Below, piece after piece: positions 33,860-43,281 of a stretch of DNA of 44,485 nucleotides (its first letter is position 1; each line of letters begins with the position of its first letter). The notes below the pieces were generated by a model. The model did not search any database. It worked only from the letters and a program-made list of their open reading frames with translations, and was not told where the DNA came from. The DNA comes from Streptomyces sp. CC53. GTDB lineage: Bacteria > Actinomycetota > Actinomycetes > Streptomycetales > Streptomycetaceae. The stretch is from contig NZ_MKXB01000163.1 of assembly GCF_001865245.1 (NCBI RefSeq), forward strand, positions 1-44,485, read 5' to 3'. Both the position numbers and the translations under genes were made by a program.

Positions 33860-34501
33860 TCAGAGTCGCAGGAGCCAGTCGGCGACAGCGCCCGTGAGGA
33901 CCTCCAGGGCTTCCTCCTGGGTGATCGCGGCCCGCTTCGGTACGGCGAAGCCGTGGTCGGCCGACGGGACCGCCACCAGCTCGTGGTCACCGGCCGGGAA
34001 CTCTTCCGGCTTGCCGAAGGGATCGTTGCCGCCCTGCACGACGAGCGCCGGCACGCCTGCGCCGAGCAGTTCGGCGGCGCGGGAGTTCTCGGGCCTGCCC
34101 GGCGGGTGCAGGGGGAACGACAGGGCCAGTACCGCGTGCGCGTCCAGGGCGTGCGCCGTGCGGCAGGCGACCCGCGCTCCTGCGCTGCGGCCTCCCGCGA
34201 CGACGGGCAGGCCGGGGGCGCGCAGCGCGGGCCACAGCTCGCGCCAGGCGGTGTCCAGGGTGCGGGGCGCGGGTGCCAGCTTCCGGCCCGCCACCCGCCA
34301 GGGTTGCTCGACCAGGGCGACGGTCGCCCCGGCCTGCGGCAGGCGGGCGGCGAGGGCCTGCAGGTCGCGGGCCTCGACGCCGCCGCCGGCGCCGTGGCCG
34401 AGCGCGACGGTGAACCGGGCGCCGGCCCCGGCCTCGTACCAGGTGACGCGGGCGTCCCCGGCGCCGGTGGGAATGGTCTCGGTCGTGGTCACGGGCCCCA
34501 T
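33860..34501 (-). CDS. Alpha/beta hydrolase (dienelactone hydrolase-like)
   Basis: This encodes 213 aa from ATG 34501. It begins MGPVTTTETIPTGAGDARVT. VALGHGAGGGVEARDLQAL holds the oxyanion loop, VVAGGRSAGARVACRTAHAL the nucleophile elbow GxSxG, VVQGGNDPFGKPEEF the Asp, and PSADHGFAVPK the His. The triad is complete. The family is small actinobacterial alpha/beta hydrolases close to dienelactone hydrolase/KANL3. The substrate is unknown. It follows the SRAP gene by 17 nt in the same direction, so they are likely co-transcribed. Confidence 0.88.
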   Translation of the reverse strand: MGPVTTTETIPTGAGDARVTWYEAGAGARFTVALGHGAGGGVEARDLQALAARLPQAGATVALVEQPWRVAGRKLAPAPRTLDTAWRELWPALRAPGLPVVAGGRSAGARVACRTAHALDAHAVLALSFPLHPPGRPENSRAAELLGAGVPALVVQGGNDPFGKPEEFPAGDHELVAVPSADHGFAVPKRAAITQEEALEVLTGAVADWLLRL

Positions 34502-34518
34502 CCTCCACCCCCGGCCGC

Positions 34519-35334
34519 TCAGAACAGGGTGCCCACCTCCGGAGCGTCGAGCTCCGTCAGCAGCTCGGGCCCGTTGTTGCGGACGTTGCTGACCGCCGTG
34601 CTGACCGGGTAGGCCCGCATGAGGCCCTCCGGTGGCGGGACGAGCAGGGCGCGCAGTTCGCCGGTGTCCGTGCGGGCCGGGTCGAGCCAGGCGTCCCACC
34701 GGTCGGGCGGCAGCATCAGCGGCATCCGCGGGTGGATGTCGGCCAGCGAACGGGGGCCCTCGGCGGGGGCCACGCCGAGCGGGCCCCGCTCCGCCTCCGT
34801 GGTGATCACCGAGCACGTGGCCCGCCACGCCAACGGGTGGTCGGGCGGCAGGCCGGGATCACGCCAGAACTCGTACACCCCGGCCATCGCGAAGACCGAC
34901 CCGTCGGCGGGCAGCACGAAGTACGGCTGCTTGCGGGGCCGCTTCTTCTTCCCCTCGACCTCAAGCTGCCGCTCGCCCTCGCCGGTCACCCACTCGTAGT
35001 AGCCGTCGGCGGGGATGATGCAGCGGCGTGCGGCGAAGGCGCGGCGGAAGGCGGGCTTCTCGTGGACGGTCTCGGCCCGGGCGTTGATCATCCGGGCGGC
35101 GCCCTCCGGGCTCTTGGCCCAGGAGGGGACCAGGCCCCACCGGAGAATGCGCAGCTGACGAACCGGACGCGGCGACTCCGCGTCTTTGAGGGGACGGTCG
35201 AGGACCGCGTACACCTCTTTGGTGGGGGCGACGTTCCAGTCGGGCTCCAGGGCCTCCTCGGGCTCCCACCTCCGTATCCCGAAGATGTCCACGAGGTCCT
35301 CGGGCTTTCGACTCGCCGCGTAACGTCCGCACAT
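34519..35334 (-). CDS. SRAP-domain protein (HMCES/YedK), DNA-abasic-site crosslinker
   Basis: This encodes 271 aa starting MCGRYA at 35334; the Met is removed so Cys2 becomes the catalytic N-terminus. SRAP proteins attach to abasic sites in single-stranded DNA and shield them. Other conserved parts are WNVAPTKEVYAV, LRWGLVPSWAKS, RMINARAETVHEKPAFR, and RRCIIPADGYYEW with the catalytic Glu. Late motifs are CSVITTEAERG and IHPRMPLMLPPDRWDAWL, with the conserved His. It is divergent from the M50-like protease with 50 bp between starts. Confidence 0.95.
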   Translation of the reverse strand: MCGRYAASRKPEDLVDIFGIRRWEPEEALEPDWNVAPTKEVYAVLDRPLKDAESPRPVRQLRILRWGLVPSWAKSPEGAARMINARAETVHEKPAFRRAFAARRCIIPADGYYEWVTGEGERQLEVEGKKKRPRKQPYFVLPADGSVFAMAGVYEFWRDPGLPPDHPLAWRATCSVITTEAERGPLGVAPAEGPRSLADIHPRMPLMLPPDRWDAWLDPARTDTGELRALLVPPPEGLMRAYPVSTAVSNVRNNGPELLTELDAPEVGTLF

Positions 35335-35384
35335 ACTTGCCAACCCTGCCACGATCACCGCCGCACCGAGGAGCAGATCCGCAC

Positions 35385-36119
35385 ATGGCCGTCCCCGCAG
35401 ACCCGTCGTCCGACGCCCTGTCGGCCGACGTCCTGTCCGAACTCCTCGGCACCCAGCCCTCCCCCGACCTGTGGCTGGTCGTCGTGACCGCGGTGGCCGC
35501 GCTCGTGGCGACGGCGCCACGGCCCCTGTGGCGACTGTCGCGGAACGCCGTGACCATCGCGCACGAGGGCGGCCACGGCCTGGTGGCGCTGTTGACGGGG
35601 CGGCGCCTGGAGGGCATACGGCTCCACTCGGACACCAGCGGCCTCACCGTGAGCCGGGGCAAGCCGACGGGCCTGGGCATGATCCTCACGGCGGCGGCCG
35701 GCTACACCGCGCCGCCCCTGCTGGGCCTGGGCGGGGCGGCGCTGCTGGCGACCGGCCGGATCACGCTGCTGCTGTGGGTGGCGACGGCCCTGCTGCTGGC
35801 GATGCTGCTGATGATCAGGAACGTGTACGGGGCGCTGACCGTGGTCCTCACGGGCGGGGCGTTCCTGCTGGTGTCGTGGCTGACGGGGCCGCAGGTGCAG
35901 GCGGGTTTCGCGTACACGGCGGTGTGGTTCCTGCTGCTGGGCGGGGTGCGCCCGGTGTTCGAGCTCCAGTCGCGCCGGCGGCACGGGGAGGCCGCGGACT
36001 CGGACGCCGACCAGCTCGCCCGGCTCACGAACGTGCCGGCGGCGCTCTGGCTGTTCCTCTTCCACGCCGTGTCCCTGTGCTCGCTGATCGGCGGGGGCCG
36101 CTGGCTGCTCGGTCTGTGA
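35385..36119 (+). CDS. M50-family (peptidase_M50B-like) membrane metalloprotease
   Basis: This encodes 244 aa from ATG 35385. There are about seven membrane helices. The zinc motif is HEGGHGLVALLTG (HExxH) at the end of the second helix. LGMILTAAAGYTAPPLLGLG is another conserved membrane segment. It is a site-2-protease-like intramembrane metallopeptidase of the M50B class common in actinobacteria; the substrate is not known. It lies 27 nt before aroA and is probably in its operon. Confidence 0.9.
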   Translation: MAVPADPSSDALSADVLSELLGTQPSPDLWLVVVTAVAALVATAPRPLWRLSRNAVTIAHEGGHGLVALLTGRRLEGIRLHSDTSGLTVSRGKPTGLGMILTAAAGYTAPPLLGLGGAALLATGRITLLLWVATALLLAMLLMIRNVYGALTVVLTGGAFLLVSWLTGPQVQAGFAYTAVWFLLLGGVRPVFELQSRRRHGEAADSDADQLARLTNVPAALWLFLFHAVSLCSLIGGGRWLLGL

Positions 36120-36146
36120 CCTGGCGGGCCCACTAAAGTGAGGGGC

Positions 36147-37493
36147 ATGACCGAAACCCCCGCGCACCCTGATCTCTGGCCCGCCCCGCACGCGAGCGGA
36201 CCCGTCGACGCGACCGTCGCCGTGCCCGGTTCCAAGTCGGTCACCAACCGCGCTCTGGTGCTGGCCGCGCTCGCCTCCGAGCCGGGGTGGCTGCGCCGCC
36301 CGCTGCGCTCCCGGGACACCCTGCTGATGGCGGAGGCGCTGCGCGCCCTGGGCGTGGGCATCGAGGAGACGGTGTCCTCCAGCTCCTCCGCCGCGGGGGA
36401 CCCCGACGGCACGGGCGAGGCGTGGCGGGTGATCCCCGCGGGGCTGCACGGCCCGGCGCAGGTGGACGTGGGCAACGCGGGGACCGTGATGCGGTTCCTG
36501 CCGCCGGTGGCGGCGCTGGCGGACGGGCCGGTCCGCTTCGACGGCGACCCGCGGTCGCACGAGCGGCCGCTGCACGGAGTGATCGACGCGCTGCGGGTAC
36601 TGGGCGCCCGCATCGACGACGGCGGGCGCGGCTCCCTGCCGATGACCGTGCAGGGTGGCGGGGCGCTGGACGGCGGCAAGGTCGACATCGACGCCTCCTC
36701 GTCGTCGCAGTTCGTCAGCGCCCTGCTGCTGTCGGCGCCGCGCTTCAACCAGGGCGTCGAGGTGCGGCACACCGGTCCGCGGCTGCCGTCGATGCCGCAC
36801 ATCCGGATGACCGTCGACATGCTGCGCGCGGTGGGCGCGCAGGTCGACGAGCCGGAGACGGGCGGCGAGCCGAACGTGTGGCGGGTTTCGCCGTCGGCGC
36901 TGCTGGGCCGCGACCTGGTGATCGAGCCCGACCTGTCGAACGCCCAGCCGTTCCTGGCGGCGGCGCTGGTCACCGGCGGGCGGGTGACCGTCCCGGACTG
37001 GCCGTCGCGGACCACCCAGCCGGGGGACGCGCTGCGGGAGATCTTCACCGGGATGGGTGGCTCCTGCGAGCTGTCGGAGGCCGGTCTGACGTTCACCGGT
37101 TCGGGTCGTATCCGGGGTATCGACGTGGACCTCGGCGAGGTCGGCGAGCTGACGCCCGGCATCGCGGCGGTGGCCGCACTGGCGGACTCGCCGTCGACCC
37201 TGCGCGGGGTGGCGCACCTGAGGCTGCACGAGACGGACCGGCTGGCCGCGCTGACCAAGGAGATCAACGGGCTCGGCGGCGACGTCACCGAGACGGAGGA
37301 CGGGCTGCACATCCGGCCGCGTCCGCTGCACGGCGGCGTCTTCCACACGTACCACGACCACCGCATGGCGACGGCGGGCGCGATCATCGGCCTCGCCGTG
37401 CCGGGGGTGGAGATCGAGGACGTGGCGACGACCGCCAAGACCCTGCCCGACTTCCCGCAGATGTGGACCGAGATGCTCGCGATCGAGGCCTGA
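36147..37493 (+). CDS. aroA: 3-Phosphoshikimate 1-carboxyvinyltransferase (EPSP synthase)
   Basis: This 448-aa shikimate-pathway enzyme joins shikimate-3-phosphate and PEP. Motifs: [18 protein letters not shown] (Lys and Ser of the S3P site), [20 protein letters not shown] (signature 1), [15 protein letters not shown], and MRLR-like [19 protein letters not shown] (signature 2). The C-terminal part is [17 protein letters not shown] chose ATG 36147 after AGGGG over GTG 36138. An inserted Ser-rich loop ([15 protein letters not shown]) is at about residues 76-90. The next gene, rsgA, follows after 5 nt. Confidence 0.97.
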   Translation: MTETPAHPDLWPAPHASGPVDATVAVPGSKSVTNRALVLAALASEPGWLRRPLRSRDTLLMAEALRALGVGIEETVSSSSSAAGDPDGTGEAWRVIPAGLHGPAQVDVGNAGTVMRFLPPVAALADGPVRFDGDPRSHERPLHGVIDALRVLGARIDDGGRGSLPMTVQGGGALDGGKVDIDASSSSQFVSALLLSAPRFNQGVEVRHTGPRLPSMPHIRMTVDMLRAVGAQVDEPETGGEPNVWRVSPSALLGRDLVIEPDLSNAQPFLAAALVTGGRVTVPDWPSRTTQPGDALREIFTGMGGSCELSEAGLTFTGSGRIRGIDVDLGEVGELTPGIAAVAALADSPSTLRGVAHLRLHETDRLAALTKEINGLGGDVTETEDGLHIRPRPLHGGVFHTYHDHRMATAGAIIGLAVPGVEIEDVATTAKTLPDFPQMWTEMLAIEA

Positions 37494-37498
37494 CCGAC

Positions 37499-38512
37499 AT
37501 GCGCCGCTACGGCAGGAACGCCGACGAGGACGACATCCGCGTCCGCCCCAACCGCAAGGGCAACCGCCCCCGTACCAGCATCCGCCCCAAGCACGAGGAC
37601 GCCGCGGAGGGCATGGTGCTCACCGTGGACCGCGGCCGGCTGACGTGCCTGGTCGACGGCCGGGTGGTCATGGCGATGAAGGCGCGGGAGCTGGGCCGCA
37701 AGGCGGCGGTCGTGGGTGACCGGGTGGCGCTCGTCGGCGACCTGTCGGGGGAGAAGGACACGCTGGCCCGCATCGTGCGGATCGGGGAGCGGGCCTCGGT
37801 GCTGCGGCGCACGGCCGACGACGACGACCCGTACGAGCGGGTGGTCGTCGCCAACGCCGACCAGCTGGCCATCGTGACGGCCCTCGCGGACCCGGAGCCG
37901 CGGCCGCGGCTGATCGACCGCTGCCTGGTGGCGGCGTTCGACGGCGGCCTGGAGCCGCTGCTGGTCCTCACCAAGTCGGACCTGGCGCCCCCGTCGGCCC
38001 TGCTGGAACTGTACGGCGCACTGGACATCCCGTACGTGGTGACGAACCGCGAGGACCTGTACGACGGGCATGCGGCGGAGGTGGTGCGGGAGCACCTGGC
38101 GGGGCGGACGACGGCGTTCGTCGGGCACTCGGGCGTCGGCAAGACGACCCTGGTGAACGCCCTGGTGCCGGAGGACCGGCGGCGGGTGACCGGAGTCGTG
38201 AACGCCGTGACGGGCCGCGGCCGCCACACCACGACGTCGGCGCTGGCGCTTCCGCTGGCCGGCGACGGGGAGGGCTGGGTGATCGACACGCCCGGCGTCC
38301 GGTCCTTCGGCCTGAATCACGTGGACCCCGGCCGGGTCATCCACGCGTTCCCGGACCTGGAGCCGGGCACGGAGCGCTGCCCGCGCGCGTGCAGCCACGA
38401 CGAGCAGGACTGCGCGCTGGACGCGTGGGTGGCGGAGGGGCACGCCGATCCGGCGCGGCTGTTCTCCCTGCGGCGGCTGCTGGCGACGCGGGAACGGCAC
38501 GAGGGCGACTGA
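37499..38512 (+). CDS. rsgA: Ribosome small-subunit-dependent GTPase RsgA
   Basis: This 337-aa circularly permuted GTPase helps mature the 30S ribosome. The order is an OB-fold (about 40-105), then G4 VLTKSD, then G1 GHSGVGKTTLVNAL, then G3 DTPGVRSFGL, matching the permuted family. A C-terminal zinc site CPRACSHDEQDCAL follows. The N-terminus is basic (MRRYGRNADEDDIRVRPNRK). It is tightly spaced after aroA. Confidence 0.95.
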   Translation: MRRYGRNADEDDIRVRPNRKGNRPRTSIRPKHEDAAEGMVLTVDRGRLTCLVDGRVVMAMKARELGRKAAVVGDRVALVGDLSGEKDTLARIVRIGERASVLRRTADDDDPYERVVVANADQLAIVTALADPEPRPRLIDRCLVAAFDGGLEPLLVLTKSDLAPPSALLELYGALDIPYVVTNREDLYDGHAAEVVREHLAGRTTAFVGHSGVGKTTLVNALVPEDRRRVTGVVNAVTGRGRHTTTSALALPLAGDGEGWVIDTPGVRSFGLNHVDPGRVIHAFPDLEPGTERCPRACSHDEQDCALDAWVAEGHADPARLFSLRRLLATRERHEGD

Positions 38513-38598
38513 TCCACCCGACGCGTCCGTCCTGGCGTCGTACAGGTGGGTGAGCGCACGGAGCGGGCGCGGCGCCCGTCGGCGACGCGCCACGGGCG

Positions 38599-38929
38599 AT
38601 GGCGTGGCGGGTGGTGGCCGCGCGGCGCCTGGAGACCGATTCTCCCTTTCCCGTGTGCTGCGAGCTCTCGCACGGGTTCACCCGGCTGTGGCCGACGCTC
38701 GCCTCCGTGGCGTTCGCCCCCGGAAAGCTCCGGTCTGCTGACGCCGGCGCTGCGGCCGGGGGATGTGGGCCCGGCGTACCCGGTGTGGACGGGCGTCGGG
38801 GCCCCGGGCAGGGCGGTGCACGCGGTGGTGCTGTTCCCAGGTGACCTGGTGTCGGCGCGGAAGGTCCTGTCGATCAGCCTCGTGGTCGTCGGCGTCGTCG
38901 GCCTCCGGCTGCCGGGGCACTCCCGCTGA
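38599..38929 (+). pseudogene. Decayed SMR-family multidrug transporter gene
   Basis: One frame (from ATG 38599) reads MAWRVVAARRLET, then ELSHGFTRLWPTLASVAF, which fits an SMR protein's TM1-TM2. At about 38720-38735 the match moves to another frame: LRPGDVGPAYPVWTGVGAPG, then [20 protein letters not shown], the TM3-TM4 signature, ending at 38929. TM1 is also degenerate (Arg and Asp in place of hydrophobic residues; the conserved Glu is retained). No ribosome binding site is seen. I infer a dead sugE/emrE-like gene. Confidence 0.75.
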
Positions 38930-39158
38930 CCCGCTGGTACCGCATGCCGACGCACCCGACGGCGACCCACGCCGCGAAGAGCGCGCCGGCGGTGGCGAGT
39001 CCGGCGGTGGTGCCGGTGACGCCCAGCACCAGCAGCACCGGGCAGAGGACCATGAGGAAGCGGGGCGCCGAAGTGACGGCGTCGACGCGCAGGAGCAGGC
39101 GCAGCAGTCCGGAGGACGGGGTCGGCGCCGGGGCCGGGGAGGGGTCCGCGGGGTCCAC
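38874..39158 (-). CDS. Small two-helix membrane protein, hypothetical
   Basis: This encodes 94 aa from GTG 39158 with GGAGGAG about 9 nt upstream. After a Pro/Ala-rich start it has two hydrophobic segments ([20 protein letters not shown] and [20 protein letters not shown]) and an Arg-rich tail ([10 protein letters not shown]), so likely a small membrane protein. Function unknown. Its last 56 bp overlap, on the other strand, the tail of the decayed SMR gene. Confidence 0.65.
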   Translation of the reverse strand: MDPADPSPAPAPTPSSGLLRLLLRVDAVTSAPRFLMVLCPVLLVLGVTGTTAGLATAGALFAAWVAVGCVGMRYQRVSGSAPAAGGRRRRRPRG

Positions 39159-39283
39159 GCCGGCATTCTCCTCCCGGCCGCGGGGCCGCCCGCGGCCGGG
39201 GCTGCGTTTCCGTCAGGAACGCGGGGGCGGGGGCGTGTCGGGCCGGTGCGGTCCGTGGCGGGGCCCCCGATAGAGTCGGGCGC

Positions 39284-40090
39284 ATGGCCGACTACCACGA
39301 TGACCTGCGTTTCGCCCACGTTCTCGCGGACGCCGCGGACGCCGCCACGATGGACCGGTTCAAGGCGCTGGACCTCAAGGTCGAGACGAAGCCCGACATG
39401 ACGCCGGTGAGCGAGGCGGACCGGGCCGCGGAGGAGGTGATCCGCAGTCACCTCCAGCGGGCGCGCCCCAGGGACGCGATCCTCGGCGAGGAGTACGGCG
39501 TGGAGGGCACGGGCCCGCGCCGCTGGGTGATCGACCCCATCGACGGCACGAAGAACTACGTGCGCGGGGTGCCCGTGTGGGCGACGCTGATCGCGCTGAT
39601 GGAGGCCGGCGAGGACGGTACGTACGAACCCGTGGTCGGTGTCGTGTCGGCGCCCGCGCTGAACCGCCGCTGGTGGGCGGCCAAGGACCTCGGCGCGTAC
39701 ACCGGCCGGAACCTGACCTCCGCCTCGCGCATCCGGGTGTCGCAGGTGTCCCGGCTCGCGGACGCGTCGTTCGCGTACTCCTCGCTGAGCGGCTGGGAGG
39801 AGCGCGACCGGCTCGACGGCTTCCTCGACTTGACGCGGGCCTGCTGGCGCACCCGCGCGTACGGCGACTTCTGGCCGTACATGATGGTCGCGGAGGGAGC
39901 CGTGGACATCTGCGCCGAGCCGGAGCTGTCGCTGTGGGACATGGCCGCCAACGTCATCGTGGTGCAGGAGGCCGGCGGCACGTTCACCGGCCTGGACGGC
40001 AGGCCCGGCCCGCACAGCGGTGACGCGGCCGCGTCGAACGGACTCCTGCACGAGGACCTGCTGGGGTACCTGGCACCGAAGAAGGACTGA
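39284..40090 (+). CDS. hisN: Histidinol-phosphatase (inositol-monophosphatase family)
   Basis: This 268-aa Mg-dependent phosphatase is of the IMPase fold. The metal sites are ILGEEYG (about 66-72), [19 protein letters not shown] (about 80-98; DPxDGT), and late [19 protein letters not shown] with the WD signature. It matches the HisN type that removes phosphate from histidinol-phosphate in actinobacteria. It could instead act on another sugar phosphate; family and Streptomyces context favour HisN. It stands alone. Confidence 0.92.
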   Translation: MADYHDDLRFAHVLADAADAATMDRFKALDLKVETKPDMTPVSEADRAAEEVIRSHLQRARPRDAILGEEYGVEGTGPRRWVIDPIDGTKNYVRGVPVWATLIALMEAGEDGTYEPVVGVVSAPALNRRWWAAKDLGAYTGRNLTSASRIRVSQVSRLADASFAYSSLSGWEERDRLDGFLDLTRACWRTRAYGDFWPYMMVAEGAVDICAEPELSLWDMAANVIVVQEAGGTFTGLDGRPGPHSGDAAASNGLLHEDLLGYLAPKKD

Positions 40091-40390
40091 CCGGCAACGG
40101 GGGGACGGCCTGGACGGCGGGCGACCGGCCCGCCCCGGGGAGACGGCCCGCCCATGAGGGGAGGCGGCCCCGGGGCCCACTGCTACCGGGAAGCGCGCCC
40201 GACCGCGCCGGGCGCCCGCGGCTCGGGGGAACGCGCCCGACCGCGCCCCGCGCCCGCCGCGGGGCCCGCGACGCGGGGCGCGCCCTCTTGTCGGGTTCCC
40301 TTCACCCTGTCACTCTGAGGATCCCCCCACTTGTGCACTTGTGAATCCCTTCCCTTGCGAGGGGTTCACCAGAGGAGGTGGTCCCCCTTC
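40091..40390. other. Gap with a terminator and short repeats before the CBS gene
   Basis: Three hundred bp without a gene. ACCGCGCC-type blocks (GCGCCCGACCGCGCC) recur at 40195 and 40233. GCGCCCCGCG (40243-40252) pairs with CGCGGGGCGC (40272-40281), a possible hisN terminator. The 8-mer CACTTGTG is repeated head-to-tail at 40328-40343, near the CBS promoter. Confidence 0.5.
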
Positions 40391-40801
40391 ATGTACGTCC
40401 GCGACGCCATGAGCACCCTGATCCTCACCATCGGCCCCGCCCACACGCTCCGCCAGGCCGCCGCGCTGATGGCGGCCCGCCGGGTGGGCGCGGCCGTCGT
40501 CCTCGACCACGACAGCAGCCAGCTCGGCATCCTCACCGAACGCGACATCCTGGTCTCCGTCGGCGCCGGGCAGAACCCGGACCTGGAGATGGCGGGCGCC
40601 CACACCACCACCGACGTCGTGTTCGCGGCGCCGGGCTGGACCCTGGAGGAGGCGGCCGACGCGATGGCGCACGGCGGCTTCCGGCACCTGATCGTCCTCG
40701 ACGGGGACGGCCCGACCGGGATCGTGTCCGTCCGCGACATCATCCGCTGCTGGGTGCCCGCCGGGCGTCGGGCGGCCGCGGCCGTACCGGCGGTGAGCTG
40801 A
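40391..40801 (+). CDS. CBS-pair domain protein
   Basis: This encodes 136 aa from ATG 40391 (MYVRDAMSTLILTIGPAHTL). It is essentially two CBS motifs: the first ends GILTERDILVSVGAG (about 49-63), and the second has GGFRHLIVLDGDGPTGIVSV, then RDIIRCW. Such stand-alone pairs bind adenine nucleotides and often sense energy state. The partner is unknown. GGAGGTGG is 12 nt upstream, slightly long. Confidence 0.88.
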   Translation: MYVRDAMSTLILTIGPAHTLRQAAALMAARRVGAAVVLDHDSSQLGILTERDILVSVGAGQNPDLEMAGAHTTTDVVFAAPGWTLEEAADAMAHGGFRHLIVLDGDGPTGIVSVRDIIRCWVPAGRRAAAAVPAVS

Positions 40802-40900
40802 TCCGGCGGTCGCGCGAAGGGTTTCCGCCGCACGCCGGAGGGCCGGTCCCCGCGAACGGGGTCCGGCCCTCCTCCTACGACAAGCGATCCAGTGCTGGCG

Positions 40901-42352
40901 TCAGCCGCGCAGGGCCTGGACCGCGGCCTCCAGCCGCTTGCCGAAGTCACCGTCGGCCCGACGGAAGTTGTTGATCGCGCGCTCCGCGATGTCGTCGCGC
41001 GAGACCTTGGAGATGAAGCCCGCCAGGTTCTCGATCAGGCGCTCCTTCTCGTCCTCCGCCATCAGGCGGTAGAGGGCGCCCGCCTGGACGAAGTCGTCGT
41101 CCTCGGCGTGGAAGGGGGTGGCCGTCTCACCCGTGCTGCCCGTGACCTCCACCGGCTGCCACAGCGGGCGGTCCGTCTGGGCCGGGCCGCCGAAGCTGTT
41201 CGGCTCGTAGTTCTTCGCGCCCTTGTGGCGGCCGTCGTACAGGTAGCCGTCACGGCTGTTGGTGCGCGCCTCGGTGGCGTGCGGACGGTTCACCGGCAGG
41301 TGGTCGGCGTTGATGCCGACGCGGTAGCGGTGGGCGTCGCCGTACGCGAAGAGGCGGCCCTGGAGCATCTTGTCGGGCGACGGGCCGATGCCCGGCACGA
41401 AGTGGGCGGGCGAGAAGATCGACTGCTCGACCTCGGCGAAGATGTTCTCCGGGTTGCGGTTCAGCTCCAGCTTGCCGATCTCGATCGGCGGGTAGTCCGC
41501 GTGCGGCCACACCTTGGTGAGGTCGAACGGGTTGAAGCGGTACGTCGCCGCGTCCGCCGCCGGCATGATCTGCACCTGGACGGTCCAGGACGGGAAGTCG
41601 CCGCGCTCGATGGCCTCGCGCAGGTCGCGCTGGTGCGAGTCGGGGTCCTCACCGGCCAGCTTGTTGGCCTCGTCCTGGGTGAGGTTCTTGATGCCCTGGT
41701 CGGTCTTGAAGTGGTACTTGACCCAGAAGACCTCGCCGGCCTCGTTGTTCCACTGGTACGTGTGGGAGCCGTAGCCGTTCATGTGGCGGTACGAGGCGGG
41801 GATGCCGCGGTCGCCGAAGAGCCAGGTCACCTGGTGCGTCGACTCCGGGGAGAGGCCCCAGAAGTCCCAGACGTTGTCCGCCTCGGTCGACCCGGTGTAG
41901 GGGTCGCGCTTCTGGGTGTGGATGAAGTCCGGGAACTTGATGGCGTCCCGGATGAAGAACACCGGGGTGTTGTTGCCGACGAGGTCGTAGTTGCCCTCCT
42001 CGGTGTAGAACTTCAGCGCGAACCCGCGGGGGTCGCGCACCGCGTCCGGCGCGCCCAGGTTGCCGGCGACCGTCGAGAACCGCAGGAAGGTCTCGGTCTG
42101 CTTGCCGACCTCGGAGAGGAACTTGGCACGGGTGTAACGGGTGACGTCGGCCGTCACGGTGAAGGTGCCGTACGCGCCGGCGCCCCGGGCGTGCACGACG
42201 CGCTCCGGGATGCGCTCCCGGTTGAAGTGCGCGAGCTTCTCCAGCAGGAGCTGGTCCTGGACCAGAACCGGACCGCCGACACCCGCCGTCTCGCTGTTCT
42301 GGTTGTCGGAGACCGGCGCTCCGGCCTCCGTGGTGAGGGGTCCCTGCGTCAC
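40901..42352 (-). CDS. katA: Monofunctional heme catalase
   Basis: This 483-aa small-subunit (clade III) catalase breaks down hydrogen peroxide. The distal His is in [18 protein letters not shown], and [12 protein letters not shown] and [20 protein letters not shown] are conserved. The proximal heme Tyr is in [15 protein letters not shown] (RxFxYxD). The start is GTG 42352 with AGGAGG upstream. It is divergent from its Fur-family regulator; an inverted repeat lies between. In S. coelicolor the CatR-controlled catalase is CatA, which this likely equals. Confidence 0.95.
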   Translation of the reverse strand: MTQGPLTTEAGAPVSDNQNSETAGVGGPVLVQDQLLLEKLAHFNRERIPERVVHARGAGAYGTFTVTADVTRYTRAKFLSEVGKQTETFLRFSTVAGNLGAPDAVRDPRGFALKFYTEEGNYDLVGNNTPVFFIRDAIKFPDFIHTQKRDPYTGSTEADNVWDFWGLSPESTHQVTWLFGDRGIPASYRHMNGYGSHTYQWNNEAGEVFWVKYHFKTDQGIKNLTQDEANKLAGEDPDSHQRDLREAIERGDFPSWTVQVQIMPAADAATYRFNPFDLTKVWPHADYPPIEIGKLELNRNPENIFAEVEQSIFSPAHFVPGIGPSPDKMLQGRLFAYGDAHRYRVGINADHLPVNRPHATEARTNSRDGYLYDGRHKGAKNYEPNSFGGPAQTDRPLWQPVEVTGSTGETATPFHAEDDDFVQAGALYRLMAEDEKERLIENLAGFISKVSRDDIAERAINNFRRADGDFGKRLEAAVQALRG

Positions 42353-42420
42353 AGTGCGCCTCCTGCGATCTCTGCGTGAAGTCCTGTCCCTTGGCCAAAG
42401 CCGTAGCCGATCCTACAATG

Positions 42421-42435
42421 GACTTTGTCTAAGTC
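42421..42435. promoter_or_regulatory. Candidate CatR operator
   Basis: GACTT-TGTCT-AAGTC is an inverted repeat (5-bp arms, 5-nt spacer) in the 146-bp gap between catalase and catR, in an AT-rich patch typical of Fur/PerR sites. CatR binding is inferred. Confidence 0.65.
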
Positions 42436-42498
42436 AAGCGCGCTTCCAAACCCACACCCGTTCGGGACTGAGTTCCCCCGCCTGTTAGGCTGAATTTC

Positions 42499-42915
42499 AT
42501 GAGTGACCTGTTGGAACGCCTGCGCGGCCGCGGCTGGCGGATGACCGCGCAGCGCCGCGTCGTGGCTGAGGTCCTCGATGGAGATCACGTCCACCTGACC
42601 GCCGACGAGGTCCACGCCCGTGCGGCGGAGCGGCTTCCGGAAATCTCCCGCGCGACCGTGTACAACACGCTCGGCGAGCTGGTCAGCCTGGGCGAGGTCC
42701 TCGAGGTCTCGACGGACCGCCGCGCCAAGCGGTACGACCCGAACGCCCACCGCCCCCACCACCACCTGGTGTGTGCCCGCTGCGGCGCGATACGGGACGT
42801 CCACCCGACCGGCGATCCGCTGGCGGACCTCCCCGAGGCGGAGCGTTTCGGCTTCGCCGTATCGGACGTGGAGGTCACCTACCGCGGGATCTGCCCGGGC
42901 TGCTCGGGCGCCTGA
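42499..42915 (+). CDS. catR: Fur-family peroxide-responsive repressor CatR
   Basis: This 138-aa Fur/PerR protein has an N-terminal winged helix (LRGRGWRMTAQRRVVAEVLD and EISRATVYNTLGELVSLGEV) and the metal-rich RPHHHLVCARCGAIRDVHP, then the last CxxC (CPGC) at the end for structural zinc. It would repress the divergent catalase gene until oxidised by peroxide. A 17-bp hairpin follows. Confidence 0.93.
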   Translation: MSDLLERLRGRGWRMTAQRRVVAEVLDGDHVHLTADEVHARAAERLPEISRATVYNTLGELVSLGEVLEVSTDRRAKRYDPNAHRPHHHLVCARCGAIRDVHPTGDPLADLPEAERFGFAVSDVEVTYRGICPGCSGA

Positions 42916-42933
42916 CAGGACACCCCCGACGAC

Positions 42934-42970
42934 GAGCCCCCGGTGCGCCGCCACGGCGCACCGGGGGCTC
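42934..42970 (+). terminator. Strong terminator after catR
   Basis: A perfect 17-bp stem (42934-42950 with 42954-42970) with a 3-nt loop begins 18 nt beyond the catR stop. Confidence 0.92.
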
Positions 42971-43115
42971 CGTCCGTATGGCACGACACCCCCGCAGGGC
43001 ATCTGGCCTACGGACGGTCGGGGCGTCACGCAAGACGGCTTCCGGCCATTCCGTGCGACGGGCCACGCGAGCAGCGCCGAAGACGGGGGCGTCGCCATAT
43101 CGAGCACCACACACA

Positions 43116-43151
43116 CCGAAGGCCCGGATCCTGGAGGATCCGGGCCTTCGG
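43116..43151 (-). terminator. Terminator downstream of the initiator tRNA
   Basis: A perfect 16-bp stem (43116-43131 with 43136-43151) with a 4-nt loop lies 7 nt beyond the tRNA 3' end on the minus strand. Confidence 0.9.
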
Positions 43152-43158
43152 CTTTCAG

Positions 43159-43232
43159 TAGCGGGGACAGGATTTGAACCTGCGACCTCTGGGTTATGAG
43201 CCCAGCGAGCTACCGAGCTGCTCCACCCCGCG
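43159..43232 (-). tRNA. Initiator tRNA-fMet (anticodon CAT)
   Basis: The cloverleaf folds well on the minus strand. The acceptor starts CGCGGGG and the 3' side reads CCCCGCT plus discriminator A, leaving the first base pair unpaired (C1 with U72), the hallmark of an initiator. The anticodon stem has three consecutive G:C pairs (GGG...CCC) around CTCATAA, also initiator-specific. The T-arm is GCAGG-TTCAAAT-CCTGT. CCA is not encoded. TAAGGT near 43245-43250 may be its -10. Confidence 0.97.
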
Positions 43233-43281
43233 TCGGTGAACACCACCTTACGGGACCGGAGCGTGCGCGTGCAAATCAGCC

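Noticed and set aside
35702..38593. Minus-strand open frame of 963 aa opposite the M50 gene, aroA and rsgA
   Set aside because: Long antisense frames are normal at this GC content, and it overlaps three real genes.
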